Below are positions 47,313 to 59,970 of a DNA stretch of 64,000 bases, in pieces. This DNA is from Sesamum alatum. Taxonomy: Eukaryota > Streptophyta > Magnoliopsida > Lamiales > Pedaliaceae. The notes beneath the pieces were generated by a model. That model worked only from the letters and a program-made list of their open reading frames with translations, was not told the DNA's origin and did no database searches. The stretch lies in assembly GCA_034509735.1 (NCBI GenBank), contig JACGWO010000003.1, positions 7,130,001 through 7,194,000 on the forward strand. The letters run 5' to 3'. The translations under genes and the position numbers were made by a program. Position 1 is the stretch's first letter. Every line of letters starts with the position of its first letter.

Positions 47313-49301
47313 TGAAAGATTGTGGATCGTCCCGGGAAATAGCGTGAATGCGGAAGCGCGGTATAAAATTAAAATACGAAAATTTAAACATGCTTTAATG
47401 AAATAAAATAACACGTTCAAGGGGTGAACCCTTGAGATTCCCGGGCGTTCGGTGTATCTCATGAATTAAAGAACATAAACAAATCATGGAGGCCATAGGA
47501 TTGTAAATTATAGAGGAACGAAAAATAATAAATCGGAACCTATTGATTGTCGTTTTCTTCTTCTAACCGGTACTCGCGTTGTTCCCCGATTTGCACCAAA
47601 TCTCATGTTTGAGACTCTCCAAACAGTAACACGCAATCCACCCACGTATCTTGTACGTCGTGCTAGCGAACGAACAAGTATTTATTGGAGAGGATGAATT
47701 CATAACACGTTATTGATTAACGGTATTAATTCTCCTTAGTTCTAATGTTCCAAGAACAAAAGAACAAGAAGTATTTTCTGGTATAAGAGAGAGAGAGGGT
47801 GGACGAGTAGGGAGAGGGAGAGAACCGAGTTTGTGTGTGTGTTGTGTGTGTTGGAATTTCATCACTCCTCAAATAGTGAAAGGCTAGGACTATATATAGA
47901 GGAGGAGTTTAATCCTCTTTAAACTCCAACTCTAAAGAGGTCTATTTTGACTAGGATTTTGACCTAGTCAAAGTCCTAGTCAAAGTAGTGTTTGACCTAG
48001 TCAAATCAATCCTAGCCATCCATCTCTCCCTTTCCATCTCAACCATTAATTTAATTTCAATGGAATATTTAAATCCTATTAAATATTCCAAAGGCCAAAT
48101 AAATAAATATAATAAATATAAATAATTATTGTAAGGCCATTAAATTAATTCTCTAATAAATCTAATTTATTAGATTAATCCCTTTTATCAAATAAAAAAG
48201 AAATTAATTCTCCAAGAAAATAAAGGACCCGATTAAATCCAATTTAATCATTCATTTTCTCCAATATTTAATTCTAAATTAAATAGTTAGTGTGTGTGGA
48301 TTATGTGTGACTCTTTAGGTTCACCTTTCAGCTAGACTTGGTCGGATTCCTAGAAACCGTCCGTTACCATGGGTGGCCATCTAGCAATGGTCCATGGCAC
48401 TAGAGACTAGGTGAAATTTCGGGGATAAACATTTAGGCTCTAACAGTACACTTGTCCTTCTGTCTACGGTCTCACCACTTAGGGTCTAGGGCATGGAAAA
48501 TGCAGGTACCCATTTTGGACCTAAGTGTCGGTCTGTCCTTACTAAACGCCGCAACGGAAACTTTCCCTTCTGTTCAGTTAGTGTGGTCACAGATTTTAGG
48601 GACAAGACACAGAGCATACGTGAGACTCAACTGTCAATGCCTTTGACAGGAGACAGATCCTTTCTTGGAAACTACTGTCACTCTGTACACCAGAGCTGCA
48701 CTAGACATTGGTTATGACTACTCAAGTGCTTCTTGGCAATCTCTCACCATATCTAAGATACAGACCTGATATATAGGTAAACTCAACAGTTCCTCAAGTC
48801 AAAGGACTTGGCCTGTACCGTTGGAACCGGGAATACACATTATACCTTGCTGATCCTACTCAAGGTCCTCCGTAAGATGGTTCCCACGAGTCACCTCAGT
48901 CAGCTGCTCCCTAGCAGGCTAACCCACTAACACTGCTTAGACGACCTTCGTCACCCGTCGATGAAATACGAAGGCAAATGCTTAGTGCAAGTCTCAAGGG
49001 GAATCTCGGTACCCATTTTCGAGATTCCTTGACTTGGAGATTTCCGGACTGATTCGGCGGGACTGATTTCATGGACCTACCTCCAAGCGTAGTTCCAGTC
49101 CCCGAAATAGGTTTTCAGTCCGTGGGCTTTGTTTGCATAGTGAACAGATAGATATAAAGCAGTAAAGTGAACGCAAACAAAGTAATGCCGGAATGAATTT
49201 CACTTCTTTATTCATTAATAGTTTATCAAAACACTGAAATTGTATAGACATAGGTTACATTTTGCCCGCCAAGATTGGCTATATGGTCACCTATTCTAAC
49301 A
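47313..49301 (-). repeat. 3' LTR of A2 (type A, 1989 bp)
   Basis: TGAAAGATTGTGGATC to CTATTCTAACA on the plus strand, followed by a polypurine tract. TATA box at 47891-47899 and W-box cluster at 47946-48006. The GA tract at 47786-47797 is about half the length of its counterpart in the 5' LTR (56123-56146). At 48849 it shows the uninterrupted version of the site used by A3. Confidence 0.92.
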
Positions 49302-49317
49302 ATCTCCCGCTTGACCT
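49302..49317 (-). other. Polypurine tract of A2
   Basis: The minus strand reads AAAGGTCAAGCGGGAGAT, a copia tract with one transition, next to the 3' LTR. Confidence 0.8.
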
Positions 49318-52300
49318 TTAAAGCCAATCGCCTATATGTCTAATCCCCATCTTCTCAAGATGTTGCGTATGAGCGCTCTGCGACATAGGCTTTGTCAGCG
49401 GATCTGGTGTGTTGTCTGCTGAGTTGACTCGGTCCATCCGAACGTCACCTCTTCCTACCATTTCTCTTACAAGATGGTAGCGTCTAAGAATGTGTTTGGA
49501 ACGATGATGAGATCTCGATTCCATTGCTTGCGCTATTGCACCGTTGTTATCACAGAAGATGAGAACGGGCTCGGCGATGCTAGGCACCACACCCAACTCT
49601 TGGATGTAGTTTCTCATCCAAACAGCTTCCTTGGCAGCTTTTGAAGCTGCTATGTATTCAGCCTCTGTGGTGGAGTCAACAGTGGTTGCTTGCTTAGAAC
49701 TTTTCCAAGCCACTACTCCTCCATTGAGTTTGAATACGTAACCCGATTGAGACTTGGCATCATCGTCATCAGACTTGAAGCTAGCGTCGCTAAAGCCTTC
49801 CAGGATCAGTTCTCCATTGCCATAGACTAAGAACATTTCCTTAGTCCTCCTTAGGTACTTAAGGATGCCCTTAACAACATTCCAATGTGCCTCTTCTGCA
49901 CAGGACTGATATCTGCTTGTCACGCTCAAAGCGTATGCAATGTTAGGCCTAGTGCAGTGGACCGCATATTGTATGCTACCTACGGCAGAAGCATAGGGGA
50001 TGACTTTCATCCTTTCAAGTTCCTCATCAGTCTACGGGGACTGTTTCTTGGACAACTTGATCCCATGCCTCATGGGAAGGAATCCTCGTTTGGAGTTGTC
50101 CATTCGATATCTCTTTAGGACTTTCTCCATATACGAGTTTTGGGTAAGCCCTAACATCCTTTTAGATCTGTCCCTCACTATCTAGATGCCTAGGATGTAG
50201 GAGGCTTCACCCAAGTCCTTTATGGAAAACTGGGTTGACAACCATGCTTTTCTGTCTCCCAACATTCTAACGTCATTACCAATGAGTAGAATGTCATCCA
50301 CATAAAGCACTAGGAACACTATAGATCTCCCATTGACCTTCTTGTATACACAAGGGTCGGATTCATTTTTGATGAAGTCATAGCCCCGTATTACTTCAAC
50401 AAAGTGAATGTTCCAACTTCGGGATGCTTGTTTGAGGCCATAGATGGACTTCTGGAGACGACAGACCTTCTGTTCTTCTCTAGTGACTGTGAAACCCTCC
50501 GACTGATCTATATAGATCTCTTCCTCAACAAAACCATTAAGGAAGGCCGTTTTCACGTCCATCTGCCATATCTCATAGTCATACCATGCTGCTATGGCGA
50601 GCAGGATCCGAATGGATTTAGCCATGGCTACTGGCGAGTAGGTATCCTCAAAATCAACCCCGGGTCGTTAAGTGTATCCCTTAGCTACAAGCCTAGCCTT
50701 AAAGGTTGTAACTTATCCATCAACGCCAAGTTTGCCCTTGTAGACCCACTTACAGCCCACTGGCTTAACACCTTTCGGTGGATCTACAAGTCTCCAGACT
50801 TGGTTCTCGCTCATGGAGTCCATTTCGGTTTTCATGGCCTCAAGCCATTTCCCGGAGTCGATGTCAGACATCGCTTCTCATATGTCTTAGGATCGTTATC
50901 CGAAAGACCCATCGTATTTAGAAAGCCATATCTCACTGGAGGTCTGGACTCTCTAGTAGACCTAAGGAGAACGGGAACATCAGTGGTGACTGTGGGCACG
51001 GACTGTATCGGAGCCGGCGGTTCAGGGACCGAGGCTGGCTGTTCCTCAGGATGTCCTTCATGCCTAGCATGTTGGACCTCTCGAGGTCGGTTAGCCCTTC
51101 GGGTGTCTATCCTGAATCCTCTAAGTGAGGGTTCCGCGGCTACCTCTGATGGCTGGATTCGATCACTTGATTCCTCAAGGATCAGCTCATCAAGTTGGAT
51201 ATCCTCTGGGAAGCCTTACTCCAAGAATACTGCGTTCCTTGAAACAAACACCTTTTGTTCCAAGGGGTCATAAAAGTAATAACCCGCAGTTTCTTTAGGG
51301 TATCCAACGAACCTGCATAAGCTAGACCTGGATTCTAGCTGATCTCCCACTAACCTCTTGACGTATGCGGGGCTACCCCACACTTTCAAGTAGTTGTAGG
51401 ACGCAGGCTTGCCATGCCATATCTCATATGGCGTTTGGGTCAACACACTAGTAGGCGCCAAATTTAGCAACTTGGCCGCCGTTTCCAACGCATAGCCCCA
51501 AAAGGACAAGGGCAATTTGGTAAAACTCATCATGGATCGAACCATGTCCAACAGGGTTCGACTCCTCCTTTCAGGGACACCATTCAATTGTGGTGTCCCG
51601 GGAGGTGTCCATTCAGATATATACCATTTTCTTTTAAATAATTAAGGAACTCGGTACTAAGGTATTCACTGCCTTGGTCTGACCGTAGGACTTTAATTTT
51701 GCAGTTGGTCTGGTTCTGCACTTCAAGTCTGAATTCTTTAAACCTCTCAAGAGCTTCAGACTTGAACCTCATTAAGTAAACATAACCATACCATGAATGA
51801 TCATCGGTAAAGGTTATGAAGTAGGAGAACCCACCTCGGGCCTGCGTCCTTAGTGGTCCACATACGTTTGTATGGACCAAGTCCAACAGACCTGGGGCAA
51901 GCGTGCTTTGTCCTACAAAGGGCTTCTTGGTCATCTTCCCTCTTAGACAAGATTCACAAGTTGGTAGCTCACTCAAGTCCCCTACCTCTAGGTTCTTTGA
52001 GTCTACCAATCTTTTCATCCTATCTAGGGATATGTGACCTAGCCTAGCGTGCCACAGTTGTGCGTTCCCGTTATTATCTATTTTACGTTTGTGTTGAGCG
52101 TTAATAACGAAGTTCGTTTGTTGCAAGATATAGAGCCCGTTATTTAATGTACCAAGTAGATGAGCAATTCCACACCTCATCAAATAAAAGAAATTTTTAT
52201 TGATCATAAACTCATAACCACTATTGTCCAACAATGGAATGGAAATGATGTTTTTAATCATACTAGGTACAAAAATAAACCTGCACTAATTCTATGCTAA

Positions 52301-53369
52301 TACTATCACTAACTACTAGAGTGGCAGATCCAACTGCTTATGCCAAGATGGCCTTGCCATTCCCAAGCTTCAGGATCATATCCTCGCTACCCAATTTTCT
52401 GCTTCTTTTCAGCACCTGCAAATTATTGCAAATGTAAGCTCCACAGCTGGTATCTAATACCCAAGAGGCAGAATTAGTGACCATATTAACCTCAATCACA
52501 AATATACCTTGGTTTGAGAAGAGCTTGGGGCACTCTCTCTTCCAATCCCTTTTCTCACGGCAATTGATACATATGTCATATGCCTTTGACTGTTGCTTGG
52601 AGACAACCTTTCCCTTTCCTTTGCCTTTCCCCTCTTTTGCATTGGGAACACTTTTAGTGTTCGTATCTGCTTTGTCGGCCTTTCCATTTCCTTTCTTCTT
52701 TTTCCAACGTCTGGCACCTTTGCCTTTCGCCTTGGAAGTTGAAGCACCTCCAAACAATACGGAAGGCGTGGACTTCTTAGTCGTTGCCTCGTATTGCACC
52801 AACATATTAATCAACTCATGAATGCCCTTCTCAAGTGCGTTCATGTTGTAGTTGACGATAAATTAGTCGAAGGAGGGTGGGAGTGACTGAAGGATCACAT
52901 CTATGTATGTTTCATTGTCGAGGCCTCCCTTTAGGTCCTCGAGCTTTTCCACCAGGGTAAGCATTTTAACCCCGTGCTCTTGTACAGAGGATCCTTTTGT
53001 CATTTTGGTTCCAAAGAACGCCTTGGTCGCGACATACCTAGTATGCCGGTCCGGGACTGCATAGCAGTCCTTAAGGCGAGCCATAATGGAAGGGACATCA
53101 TCTAGCCTTTCATACTGCTTCTGAATCTCATTCTTCATTGAAGCAAGTATGACGCTACGGACCTTCCGGTTATCCTTATGCCAAGTCTCGAGCGTCTCAC
53201 GTTCTTCCCGCGTGGATCCTTCCGGTAAGGTCCTAGGGAGAGGTTCGTCCATGACGTAGCCTTGGTTCTCATAATCTAGGACTATTCTGAGATTGCGCAA
53301 CCAGTCGTTGTAATTGGTTCCATTGAATTTGTTTGTTTCAAGAATGGTTGAAAGTGGGTTCTTAGAAAT
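49318..53369 (-). pseudogene. Copia gag-pol of A2, inactivated, start codon lost
   Basis: Homologous throughout to the A3 frames. The gag start is ATT at 53367-53369 instead of ATG. Stops fitting C-to-T lie near 52862 (gag), 51216, 50669, 50182 and 50030; two others fit G-to-T (52338 and near 50717). One-base losses shift the frame near 51622 and 50878. Still readable: CCHC with His replaced by Asp (CINCREKRDWKREC), the protease region with TSCGAYIC in place of TGCGAHIC, integrase HARLGH, HTNVCG (catalytic Asp replaced by Asn) and RSDQGSEY, RT with QMDVKTAFLNG and YVDD, and a 230-codon RNase H frame (49318-50010). Several key residues are thus altered as well as the frame. Confidence 0.9.
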
Positions 53370-55632
53370 TTTTTAAATCTACATTTAAAACAGAGTTCGC
53401 GATCAGCAGAATTTAAAAGACGGTGGTTTGATAAAAAGTAATTAAATGCATGGTCTTTAGTCATTTAATGCTCCCACTATTTATACGAAAAAAACGGTAC
53501 TCTCAAACGTGATTTTCGAGAAACCCTTTCCTAGTGGGCTTGGGATCCACAATGATTTTTTCCATACCCCGCTTTTACGATTCGCATGGAAAAACTCATG
53601 TGGGAGGTATACCATACCATTCTTGTTCCACGAGATTCCCAAGATTATTGCCTCACCCTTTCACATGATCCCGAGGAATCCAAGCGAATCATGTTAATCG
53701 GGCGTTAGACCCGACCCAATCAACCGAGCCATAGACCCACTGCTACCCCCACGACTCTTGAGATAGGTAATAGTGGTCTATTTTTCGTTCATGACACAGT
53801 GCAGCTTCTTTAAGTACAATAACGTGCCACGACTTGTGAGACCACGCTATTGACCTAAATCAGCTTCCTCACTATGCCATGGATTGAAAGGCATGGACAA
53901 ACTCCTAGAGTTCATGTCCATTTTGACTAGGGTCTAATATTTGGACATTGGTCCATCCAATGTGAGAGTAGTAACGACCGAGATCTCATAATATAATACA
54001 TCTACACATTCATCCATAATGCGTAATAAATAAATGCATCCACAACAGTTATATGATAAATAAAAACGTCATTCATCCATCATAATAACCACATGCAAAA
54101 TTAAAGCCTAGTACGCTCCTGTTGGATGATCACGAGCCCGAATCCTATGCGATCCACTGAGCCCGCAGTGGATCTATGGTCAATCTAGGGTTGGTCCTAT
54201 ACTATTACATTAATAGTAACCCAATCATCATTCTGATGGGCCTTGGTCTCTTTTCTCTTTCTTCACTTCATGGAAACGCCTTGGAACCTCCAGTCTGGGC
54301 TCTCCATGTGGACCTTCCTTCTTCTCCATCAATTACATAAAAATTAAAACCTCACTCCTATTCTACTCTCATTACATATTAAAAATAGAAACCCCAGCGA
54401 AAACCCGGGGGGAGTACATAAGGAGGGAGATAGAATGCCTTATTATTCCAAGGCAACTAGAAAGAGAGAAGGAGAAAGCCATAAAAGAGGCACACAAGCC
54501 CAACATGAAATTAAACCATACATTCGGTCTAGGGCTCGTGATCATCCGTTTGCATCCAACACACATAATCATATGATCCAATCACATAATAACAATATAC
54601 CAATCATAATTATTCAAGATAAAATAAATAAATAAATGCGTAGCGTATGAAAATAATGCATAATCGTTGGTAATAATATTTTCTCGTTTTAGGAAAACCC
54701 TTCTCATTATTTCTAAGTAAAATATCCTCGGGATTCCAAATCCAATATATTTTACTTCCCAAAATAATGTCTTAGAAAATTAGGCAAAATTGAACAAAAA
54801 AATGAATTTTCAGAATTAATTAAAAAATTAAAACTGAAAAATAAATAAAAAAAAGAAGAGAAACCCTAGGTAACCGGCAGCCGGCCGCCGCCACTGGCAG
54901 CAACCTACCGGCGTGCGCGCAGGGCAGCAGCCTTGCCTGCGTGCGCGCTCGCCTGGTCGGCAGCAGGTTGCGCGGCCTGGCGTTCCGGCAGGCTATCGCG
55001 CGCGCAGGTTCCCTTGCCCGCGCGCGCTGGCCTGCTGGTCGCCAGCCGCGCATCTTCCTTGCGCAGTGCGCGCACGCTGGCGCACTAAGCGTGCCCGCCA
55101 GGCGCGCGCGTGCAGACACCACCGTCTGGGTGCGCGCGCGCCTAAAGGCGCCGCCCCTGTGCGAGCGCTCTGTGCGCGGCCACTCTGGCCGCGCATCCGG
55201 GCGCGCAGACGTCCGGCACGCTGGCCTGGCACGCGCGGGCGGGCTTCCCTGCCCGTTTGCGCGTGCGCCCGGCCAGCGGCCTGCCTGAGGCCCGGCCGCG
55301 CGTCCGCCAGGATGGCTACGCACAGCCATGCGCATCTGGCCGGGTGGCCGCGCGTAGGCGTCCCCTGCCTGCGCGCGTCTGCCCAGCCTCTGCTCACGGC
55401 TGCGCGTGGCCAGCCTCCGGCTGGTCGGCGTGCTGCGTTTCTCCGTTCTTTCGTTCAATTTTCACCCCTGTTTCCCAAGAAAAACAGAAAATACCAACGA
55501 TATAATAATCACACTAATTAAAAAGCATGAAAACGACATACTTTAATAATCAAGAAACCAAGAATTAATTAAAACATGCCAAGAACACGTTTCATGCTTA
55601 AAACGCACATTAAACCCTAAGCTATACACCGA
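53370..55632 (-). other. Untranslated leader of A2
   Basis: Matches the A1 leader along its length. The interrupted palindrome pair is at 53750-53760 (CACGACTCTTG) and 53828-53838 (CACGACTTGTG), each with one change. A large GC-rich island lies at 54870-55440. No credible gene. Confidence 0.8.
54870..55440. repeat. GC-rich island in the A2 leader (longest copy)
   Basis: About 570 bp of CpG-dense DNA with many GCGCGCGC tracts, the longest of the islands. Open frames of 115-212 codons exist on both strands with Ala/Arg/Pro-rich products. Coding by all frames at once is a composition effect. The A1 island (2735-3134) shares its start and end but is about 170 bp shorter. Confidence 0.75.
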
Positions 55633-55649
55633 ACCGGGCTCTAATACCA
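55633..55649 (-). other. Primer-binding site of A2 (one change)
   Basis: The minus strand reads TGGTATTAGAGCCCGGT; the C-to-T change at the seventh base departs from the initiator-Met PBS. It lies one base from the LTR. Confidence 0.83.
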
Positions 55650-55650
55650 C

Positions 55651-57189
55651 TGAAAGATTGTGGATTCTCCCGGAAAATAGCGCGAATACAGAAGCGCGGT
55701 ATAAAATTAAAATATGAAAATTTAAACATGCTTTAATGAAATAAAATAACACGTTCAAGGGGTTTACCCTTGAGATTCCCGGGCGTTCGGTGTATCTCAT
55801 GAATTAAAGAACATAAACAAATCATGGAGGCCATAGGATTGTAAATTAAGAGAACGAAAAAATAATAAATCGGAACCTACCGATTGTCATTTTCGTCTTC
55901 TAACCGGTACTCGCGTTGTTCCCCGATTTGCACCAAATCTTGTGTTTGAGACTCTCGAAACAGTAACACGCAATCCACCCACATATCTTGTACGTCGTGC
56001 TAGCGAACGAATAAGTATTTATCGGAGAGGATGAATTCATAACACGTTATTGATTAACGGTATTAATTCTCCTTAGTTCTAATGTTCCAAGAACAAAAGA
56101 ACAAGAAGTATTTTCTTGTATAAGAGAGAGAGAGAGAGAGAGAGAGGGCGGACGAGTAGGGAGAGGGAGAGAACCGAGTTTGTGTGTGTGTGTTGTGTGT
56201 GTTGGAATTTCATCACTCCTCAAATAGTGAACGGCTAGGACTATATATAGAGGAGGAGTTTAATCCTCTTTAAACTCCAACTCTAAAGAGGTCTATTTTG
56301 ACTAGGATTTTGACCTAGTCAAAGTCCTAGTCAAAAGTAGTGTTTGACAATAGTCAAATCAATCCTAGCCATCCATCTCTCCCTTTCCATCTCAACCATT
56401 AATTTAATTTCAATGAAATATTTAAATATTCCAAAGGCCAAATTAATAAATATATAATAAATATAAATATTTATTCTAAGGCCATTAAATTAATTCTCTA
56501 ATAAATTTAATTTATTAGATTAATCCCTTTTATCAAATAAAAAGGAATTAATTCTCCAAGAAAATAAAGGACCCGATTAAATCCAATTTAATCATTCCTT
56601 TTCTCCAATATTTAATTGTAAATTAAATAGTTAGTGTGTGTGGATTGTGTGTGACTCTTTAGGTTCACCTTTCAGCTAGACTTGGTCGGATTCCTGGAAT
56701 CCGTCCGTTACCATGGGTGGCCATCTAGCAACGGTCCATGGCGCTAGAGACTAGGTGAAAATTTCGGGGATAAACATTTAGGCTCTAACAGTACACTTGT
56801 CCTTCTGTTACGGTCTCACCACTTAGGGTCTAGGCACGGAAAATGCAAGTACCCATTTTGGACCTAAGTGTCGGTCTGTCCTTACTAAATGCCGCAAGGG
56901 AAACCTTCCCTTTTGTTCAGTTACTGTGGCCACAGATTTTAGGGACAAGACACAAAGCATACGTGAGACTCAACTGTCAATGCCTTTGACAGGAGACAGA
57001 TTCTTTCTTGGAAACTACTGTCACTCTGTACACCAGAGCTGCACTAGACATGACTTATAACTACTCAAGTGCTTCTTGGCAATCTCTCACCATAACTAAG
57101 ATACAAACCTGATATACAGGTAAACTCAACAGTTCCTCAAGTCAAAGGACTTGGCCTGTACCGTTGGAACCGGGAATACACGTCATACC
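55651..57189 (-). repeat. 5' LTR of A2, interrupted by A3
   Basis: Runs TGAAAGATTGTGGATT onward and matches 47313-48848. It stops at ATACC (57185-57189), where the A3 LTR begins. The sister LTR continues TTGCTGATCC at that point, which proves the interruption. TATA box at 56241-56250; W-box cluster at 56296-56358, one member mutated. Confidence 0.9.
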
Positions 57190-59183
57190 TGAAAGAAATC
57201 TCTGGATCGTCCCGCGAATTGCGCGAATGCGGAAGCGCGATAAAAATAAACATACAAAAATAAAGCATGCTTTTAATTTAAAAGAAGACGCTCAAGGGTG
57301 TACCCTTGAGGTTCCCGGGCGTTCGGTGTATCTCATGATTATATAACATGTAAAGAAATCATGGAGGCCATAGAGTTGAATAATTAAAGAGTGACGAAAA
57401 ATAAAATGAGACCTACCCGTTGTCGTTTTCGTCTTCAACGGCTACACGCGTTGTTCCCCGTTTTGCACCGAGATCTCGTTCTTGAGACCCTCCAAATCAT
57501 GACACACAATCCACCCACGTATCTTGCACGTCGTGCTAGCAACGAACAAGTAATTTTTGGAGAGGATAGATCAATCACACGTTATGAATTAACGGGACTA
57601 ATCTTCCTTAGTTCTAATGTTCCAAGAACAAAAGAACAAGAAACAATTTTCTTGTAGAGAGAGGGGGTGCGGACGAGAGGTAAGGAGGGGAGAGACGAGT
57701 GTGTGTTGTGTGTGTGATTTCAAGAATCATCATCCTTCAAAAAGTTGGAAGCTAGAGGTATTTATAGAGGAGGAGTTTATTCCTCTTAAAAACTCCTACT
57801 CTAAGAACTCTAATTTGACTAGGATTTTGACCTAGTCAAAGTCCTAGTCAAACTAGTGTTTGACCTAGTCAAACAAATCCTAGCCTTCCATCTCCCCTTT
57901 CCATCTCAACCGTTGATTTTAATTTAATGGAATATTTAAATCCCATTAAATATTCCAAAAGGCTAAAAGAATAAATATAATATAATAAATAAATATTAAT
58001 ATTTATTCTAAGCCCATTAAATCAACCCTTTAATAAATTCTATTTATTAATTTAATTCCCCTTTATCAAATAGAAGGAATTAATTTCTCCAAGAAAATAT
58101 AGGACCCGATTAAATCTAATTTAATCATTCCTTTACTCCAATATTTAATTCCAAATTAAATACTAAGTGTGTGTGGATAATGTGTGACTCTTTAGGTTCA
58201 CCATTCAGCTAGACTTGGTCGGATTCCTAGAATCCGTCCGTTACCATGGGTGGCCATCTAGCAACGGTCCATGGCACTAGAGATTAGGTGAAATATTGGG
58301 GAATGAACATTTAGGTTCTAACAGTACACTTGTCCTTCTGTCTTCGGTCTCATCACTTAGAGTCTAGGGCACGGCAAAAGCAGGTACCCATTTTGGACCT
58401 AAGTGTCAGTCTGTCCTTACTAAACGCCGCAAGGGAAAACCTTTCCCTTCTGTTCAGTTACTGTGGCCATAGATTTCAGGGACAAGACACAGAGCATACA
58501 TGAGACTCAACTGTCAATACCTTTTGACAGAAGACAGATCCTTTCTTGGAAACTACTGTCACTCTGTACACCTGAGCTGCACTAGACATGGCTTATGACT
58601 ACTCAAGAGTATTTTGGCAATCTCTCACCGTATCTAAGATACAGATCTGATGCACAGGTAAACTCAGCAATTCCTCAAGTCAAAGGATTTGGCCTATACC
58701 GTTGGAATCGAGAATACACGTCATACCTTGCTGACTATACTCAAGTCCTCCGTAAGACGGTTCCCGCGAGTCACCTCAGTTAGCTGCTTCCTAGCATGCT
58801 GACCCACTAACACTGCTTAGACGACCTTCATCACCCGTCGATGAAATACGACAGCAGATGCTTAGTGCAAGTCTCAAAGGGAATCCCGGTACCCATTTTC
58901 GGGATTCCTTGACTTGGAGATTTCCGGACTGATTCGGTAAGACTGATTTCATGGACCTACCTCCAAGCGTAGTCCCAGTCCACGAAATCGTTTCTCAGTC
59001 CGTGGGCTTTGTTTGCGTAGTGAACAGAAATGTAAATGCAGATATAAGTGAACGTAAACAAAGTATTGCCATATGAATTTTCACTTCTTTATTCATACAT
59101 ATTTTATCAAATACCAAAGAATTGTCTAGACATAGGTTACATATTCCTGCCAAAATTGGCTTACATGGTCACCTATTCTAACA
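57190..59183 (-). repeat. 3' LTR of A3 (type A, 1994 bp)
   Basis: TGAAAGAAATCTCTGG to CTATTCTAACA on the plus strand, followed by a polypurine tract. It resembles the A1 LTR (3349-5351) more than those of A2, so A1 and A3 form a subgroup. TATA-like TATTTATA at 57759-57766 and six W-box cores at 57815-57875. The inverted repeat TATTTAATT-CCA-AATTAAATA near 58142-58163 is perfect here. Confidence 0.92.
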
Positions 59184-59199
59184 ATCTCCCACTTGACCT
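59184..59199 (-). other. Polypurine tract of A3
   Basis: The minus strand reads AGGTCAAGTGGGAGAT, the standard copia tract, next to the 3' LTR. Confidence 0.87.
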
Positions 59200-59970
59200 T
59201 TAAAGCCAATTGCCCATATGCTTAATCCCCATCTTCTCAAGATGTTGCGTATGAGCGCTCTGCGACATAGGCTTTGTGAGCGGGTCTGCTGTGTTGTCTG
59301 TCGAGTTGACTCGGTCCACCCGGACGTCACCTCTTCCTACCATTTCTCTAAGAAGATGGTAGCGTCTAAGAATGTGTTTGGAACGGTGATGAGATCTCGG
59401 TTCCTTTGCTTGCGCTATAGCGCCGTTGTTATCACAGAAGATGACAACAGGCTCGGCGATGCTAGGCACCACACCCAACTCTTGGATGTAGTTTTCTCAT
59501 CCAAACCACTTCCTTAGCAGCTTCTGAAGCTGCTATGTATTCAGCCTCTGTGGTGGAGTCAGCAATGGTTGCTTGCTTGGAACTTTTCCAAGCTACTACT
59601 CCTCCATTGAGTTTGAATACGTACCCCGATTGAGACTTGGCATCATCGTCATCAGACTGGAAGCTAGCGTCGCTAAAGCCTTCCAGAATTAGTTCTCCAT
59701 TGCCATAGACTAAACATTTCCTTAGTCCTCCTTAGGTACTTAAGGATTCCCTTAACAGCATTTCAATGTGCCTCTCCTGCGCAGGACTGATATCTGCTTG
59801 TCACGCTCAAAGCGTATGCAATGTTAGGCCTAGTGCAGTGGACCGCATATTGTATGCTACCTACGGCAGAAGCATAGGGGATGAATTTCATCCTTTCAAG
59901 TTCCTCATCAGTCTGTGGGGACTATTTCTTGGATAACTTGATCCCATGCCTCATTGGAAGGAATCCTCAT
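59200..59970 (-). pseudogene. RNase H end of A3 pol, broken
   Basis: The last 92 codons (59200-59478) carry copia RNase H sequence ([35 protein letters not shown]). Upstream an extra A near 59493 shifts the frame, and about 2 bp are missing near 59713. Two stops, at 59967 (CGA to TGA) and near 59927 (CAG to TAG), separate it from the RT frame. It would otherwise be the C-terminal part of pol, which removes the RNA template during reverse transcription. Confidence 0.85.

Larger units (their letters stand above)
47313..57189 (-). mobile_element. Copia element A2 (type A), inserted in the B4 LTR and itself interrupted by A3
   Basis: 3' LTR 47313-49301, internal region 49302-55650, 5' LTR 55651-57189 up to the A3 insertion. 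The rest of the 5' LTR (about 450 bp) must lie beyond A3. The left-flank 5 bp are AAACA. The coding region is dead. Confidence 0.88.

Noticed and set aside
50404..51273. 289-codon plus-strand open frame
   Set aside because: It lies antisense to copia pol of A2. The same antisense openness recurs over other pol copies (40309-41552, 60309-60803), and the product has no domain.
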